7,889 bases of DNA, from the NCBI GenBank assembly GCA_021202325.1, contig JAJQDF010000224.1, positions 1 to 7,889 on the forward strand, read 5' to 3'. The position numbers and the translations under genes are program-made. Positions 7,014-7,889 of the stretch are shown piece after piece; position 1 is the first letter of the stretch; every line of letters starts with the position of its first letter. The notes beneath the pieces are model-generated. The model saw nothing but the letters and a program-made list of their open reading frames with translations. It searched no databases and was not told where the DNA came from. Source of the DNA: Clostridiales bacterium (GTDB lineage: Bacteria > Bacillota > Clostridia > Lachnospirales > Anaerotignaceae).

Positions 7014-7019
7014 CCTCCT
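7014..7019 (-). promoter_or_regulatory. Ribosome binding site that fixes the TTG start of thyA
   Basis: The minus strand reads AGGAGG, then 7 nt (AAAAATA), then TTG at 7006-7004. No in-frame ATG lies near this Shine-Dalgarno sequence, so TTG is the supported initiation codon. Confidence 0.85.
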
Positions 7020-7023
7020 AACG

Positions 7024-7623
7024 CTACAGCTCCCTGCGGCCTTCCAATGCCCTTGTAAGCGTGACCTGATCCACATATTCCAGGTCGCCGCCCACGGGAA
7101 CTCCGTTGGCAATTCTTGTTACCTTAATGCCAAGGGGCTTAATAAGCTTACTAATGTACATGGCCGTCGCCTCACCCTCCACATTGGGGTTTGTGGCAAG
7201 AATTATCTCATCGGGAGTATCATTCTGTATTCTCTCCAAAAGCTCTTTAAGCTTTATGTCCGAAGGCGATATTCCTGCCATGGGCGATATTGCGCCATGC
7301 AGTACATGGTAAACGCCGTTATATTCCTTAGTCTTTTCATAGGCCGCCATATCTCTGGGATTTTCCACAACCATAATGGTCTTATGGTCCCTTTTGGCAC
7401 TGGCACAAACCGGGCAAATGTCTGAATCCGTCAGATTACAGCAAACAGAGCAGTATTTAACATCTCTTTTAGCTGATATTATAGCATCTGTAAGATCCTT
7501 GACCTCTTCCTCGCTCATGCCTATTACATGAAACGCCAGCCTCTGAGCCGACTTTCTTCCTATTCCGGGAAGTGAGGCAAATTTTTCGATAAGCCTAGTT
7601 ATCGGATCTCCGTAATAGTTCAT
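7024..7623 (-). CDS. recR: Recombination mediator protein RecR
   Basis: RecR acts with RecO and RecF to load RecA at single-stranded gaps in recombinational repair. The 199 residues are full length for the family. Visible elements are the N-terminal helix-hairpin-helix ([15 protein letters not shown] at 18-32), a Cys4 zinc finger (C58, C61, C70, C73), a Toprim domain (VVENPRD with E87, then [11 protein letters not shown] from about 144), and the conserved C-terminal [16 protein letters not shown] segment. The ATG at 7623 has AGAGG upstream. It follows ybaB by 14 nt, the standard bacterial arrangement (often dnaX-ybaB-recR), and precedes thyA by 17 nt. Nothing appears damaged. Confidence 0.97.
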   Translation of the reverse strand: MNYYGDPITRLIEKFASLPGIGRKSAQRLAFHVIGMSEEEVKDLTDAIISAKRDVKYCSVCCNLTDSDICPVCASAKRDHKTIMVVENPRDMAAYEKTKEYNGVYHVLHGAISPMAGISPSDIKLKELLERIQNDTPDEIILATNPNVEGEATAMYISKLIKPLGIKVTRIANGVPVGGDLEYVDQVTLTRALEGRREL

Positions 7624-7637
7624 ATTCCGCCTCTTAA

Positions 7638-7889
7638 TTAAAACATTCCGCCTAAGTTGCCGCCGGCAATCTTTGACATTGCTCCGTTAGCGGCCTCGTC
7701 AGCCTGTCTTATAGCCTCGTTTACAGCCGATAAAATGAGATCCTCAAGCATTTCAACATCGTCGGGATCTACAACATCGGGATCAATCTTAATAGACTTT
7801 ATTTCTTTTTTTCCTGTAATGCTTATTTTGACAGCTCCGCCGCCGGAAGATGTCTCGATTATCTGTTCAGCCAGAGCAGCCTGAGTTTC
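7638..7889 (-). CDS. ybaB: YbaB/EbfC-family nucleoid-associated protein (partial, 5' end outside the window)
   Basis: The visible frame gives the C-terminal 83 residues, beginning at ETQAALAEQ and ending in the Gly-rich NLGGMF before TAA at 7640-7638. The core ([20 protein letters not shown], then [18 protein letters not shown]) is the family signature. Full-length members are about 100-115 residues, so the missing part is the N-terminal helix. YbaB/EbfC forms dimers that bind DNA with little sequence preference and is commonly encoded just upstream of recR, as here (14 nt gap). The operon promoter and any dnaX gene would lie beyond the right edge. Confidence 0.95.
   Translation of the reverse strand, partial: ETQAALAEQIIETSSGGGAVKISITGKKEIKSIKIDPDVVDPDDVEMLEDLILSAVNEAIRQADEAANGAMSKIAGGNLGGMF

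Noticed and set aside
7657..7884. Ser/Ala-rich + strand open frame at the right edge
   Set aside because: The minus strand here reads a clear YbaB/EbfC C-terminus, so the + frame is its shadow.

Overview
The window looks like the chromosome of a low-to-mid GC Firmicute, probably a gut-type Clostridia or Lachnospiraceae relative. This rests on the consistent AGGAGG-type ribosome binding sites about 7 nt before each start, the ybaB-recR pair, the divergent clostridial-style thymidylate synthase, and the DUF4080-type radical SAM and ferredoxin-tailed aldo/keto reductase genes. The taxonomic placement is inference from gene content, not from a marker gene.

Layout. On the + strand are two genes. 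The first (50-1951) encodes a secreted 5'-nucleotidase/UshA-like metallophosphoesterase with an acidic linker and a C-terminal LysM domain. It ends in a strong intrinsic terminator. A good sigma-A-type promoter (TTGACT-17-TACAAT) then precedes the second gene (2119-2682), a small divergent member of the cyclase/kynurenine formamidase family. A perfect 9-bp hairpin (2698-2728) separates this gene from the convergent minus-strand operon and can serve as terminator for both sides.

The minus strand, read from the right edge, carries a compact cluster: ybaB/ebfC (partial, running off the window), recR, thyA, a B12-binding-type radical SAM protein with a DUF4080 tail, nth (endonuclease III) and an aldo/keto reductase with two 4Fe-4S motifs. 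Gaps are 14, 17, 24 and 4 nt, and the last pair overlaps by 1 nt (TAATG), so a single transcript is likely. Its promoter lies outside the window. The genes share a loose theme of DNA maintenance (recombinational repair, dTMP supply, base excision repair) with two iron-sulfur enzymes of unassigned substrate at the distal end.

The most notable irregularity is a single-base frameshift that splits nth at about 4084. All catalytic and Fe-S residues survive on either side, so it is either a sequencing/assembly error or a very recent inactivation. Other points of interest are a TTG start for thyA, a substituted active-site neighbour in ThyA, a degenerate metal site in the cyclase-family protein, and phased TTCGGCT repeats around the promoter core of that gene. 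I found no mobile element, CRISPR array, tRNA or rRNA, no gene-free stretch over 300 bases, and no convincing case for an undescribed multi-gene system.
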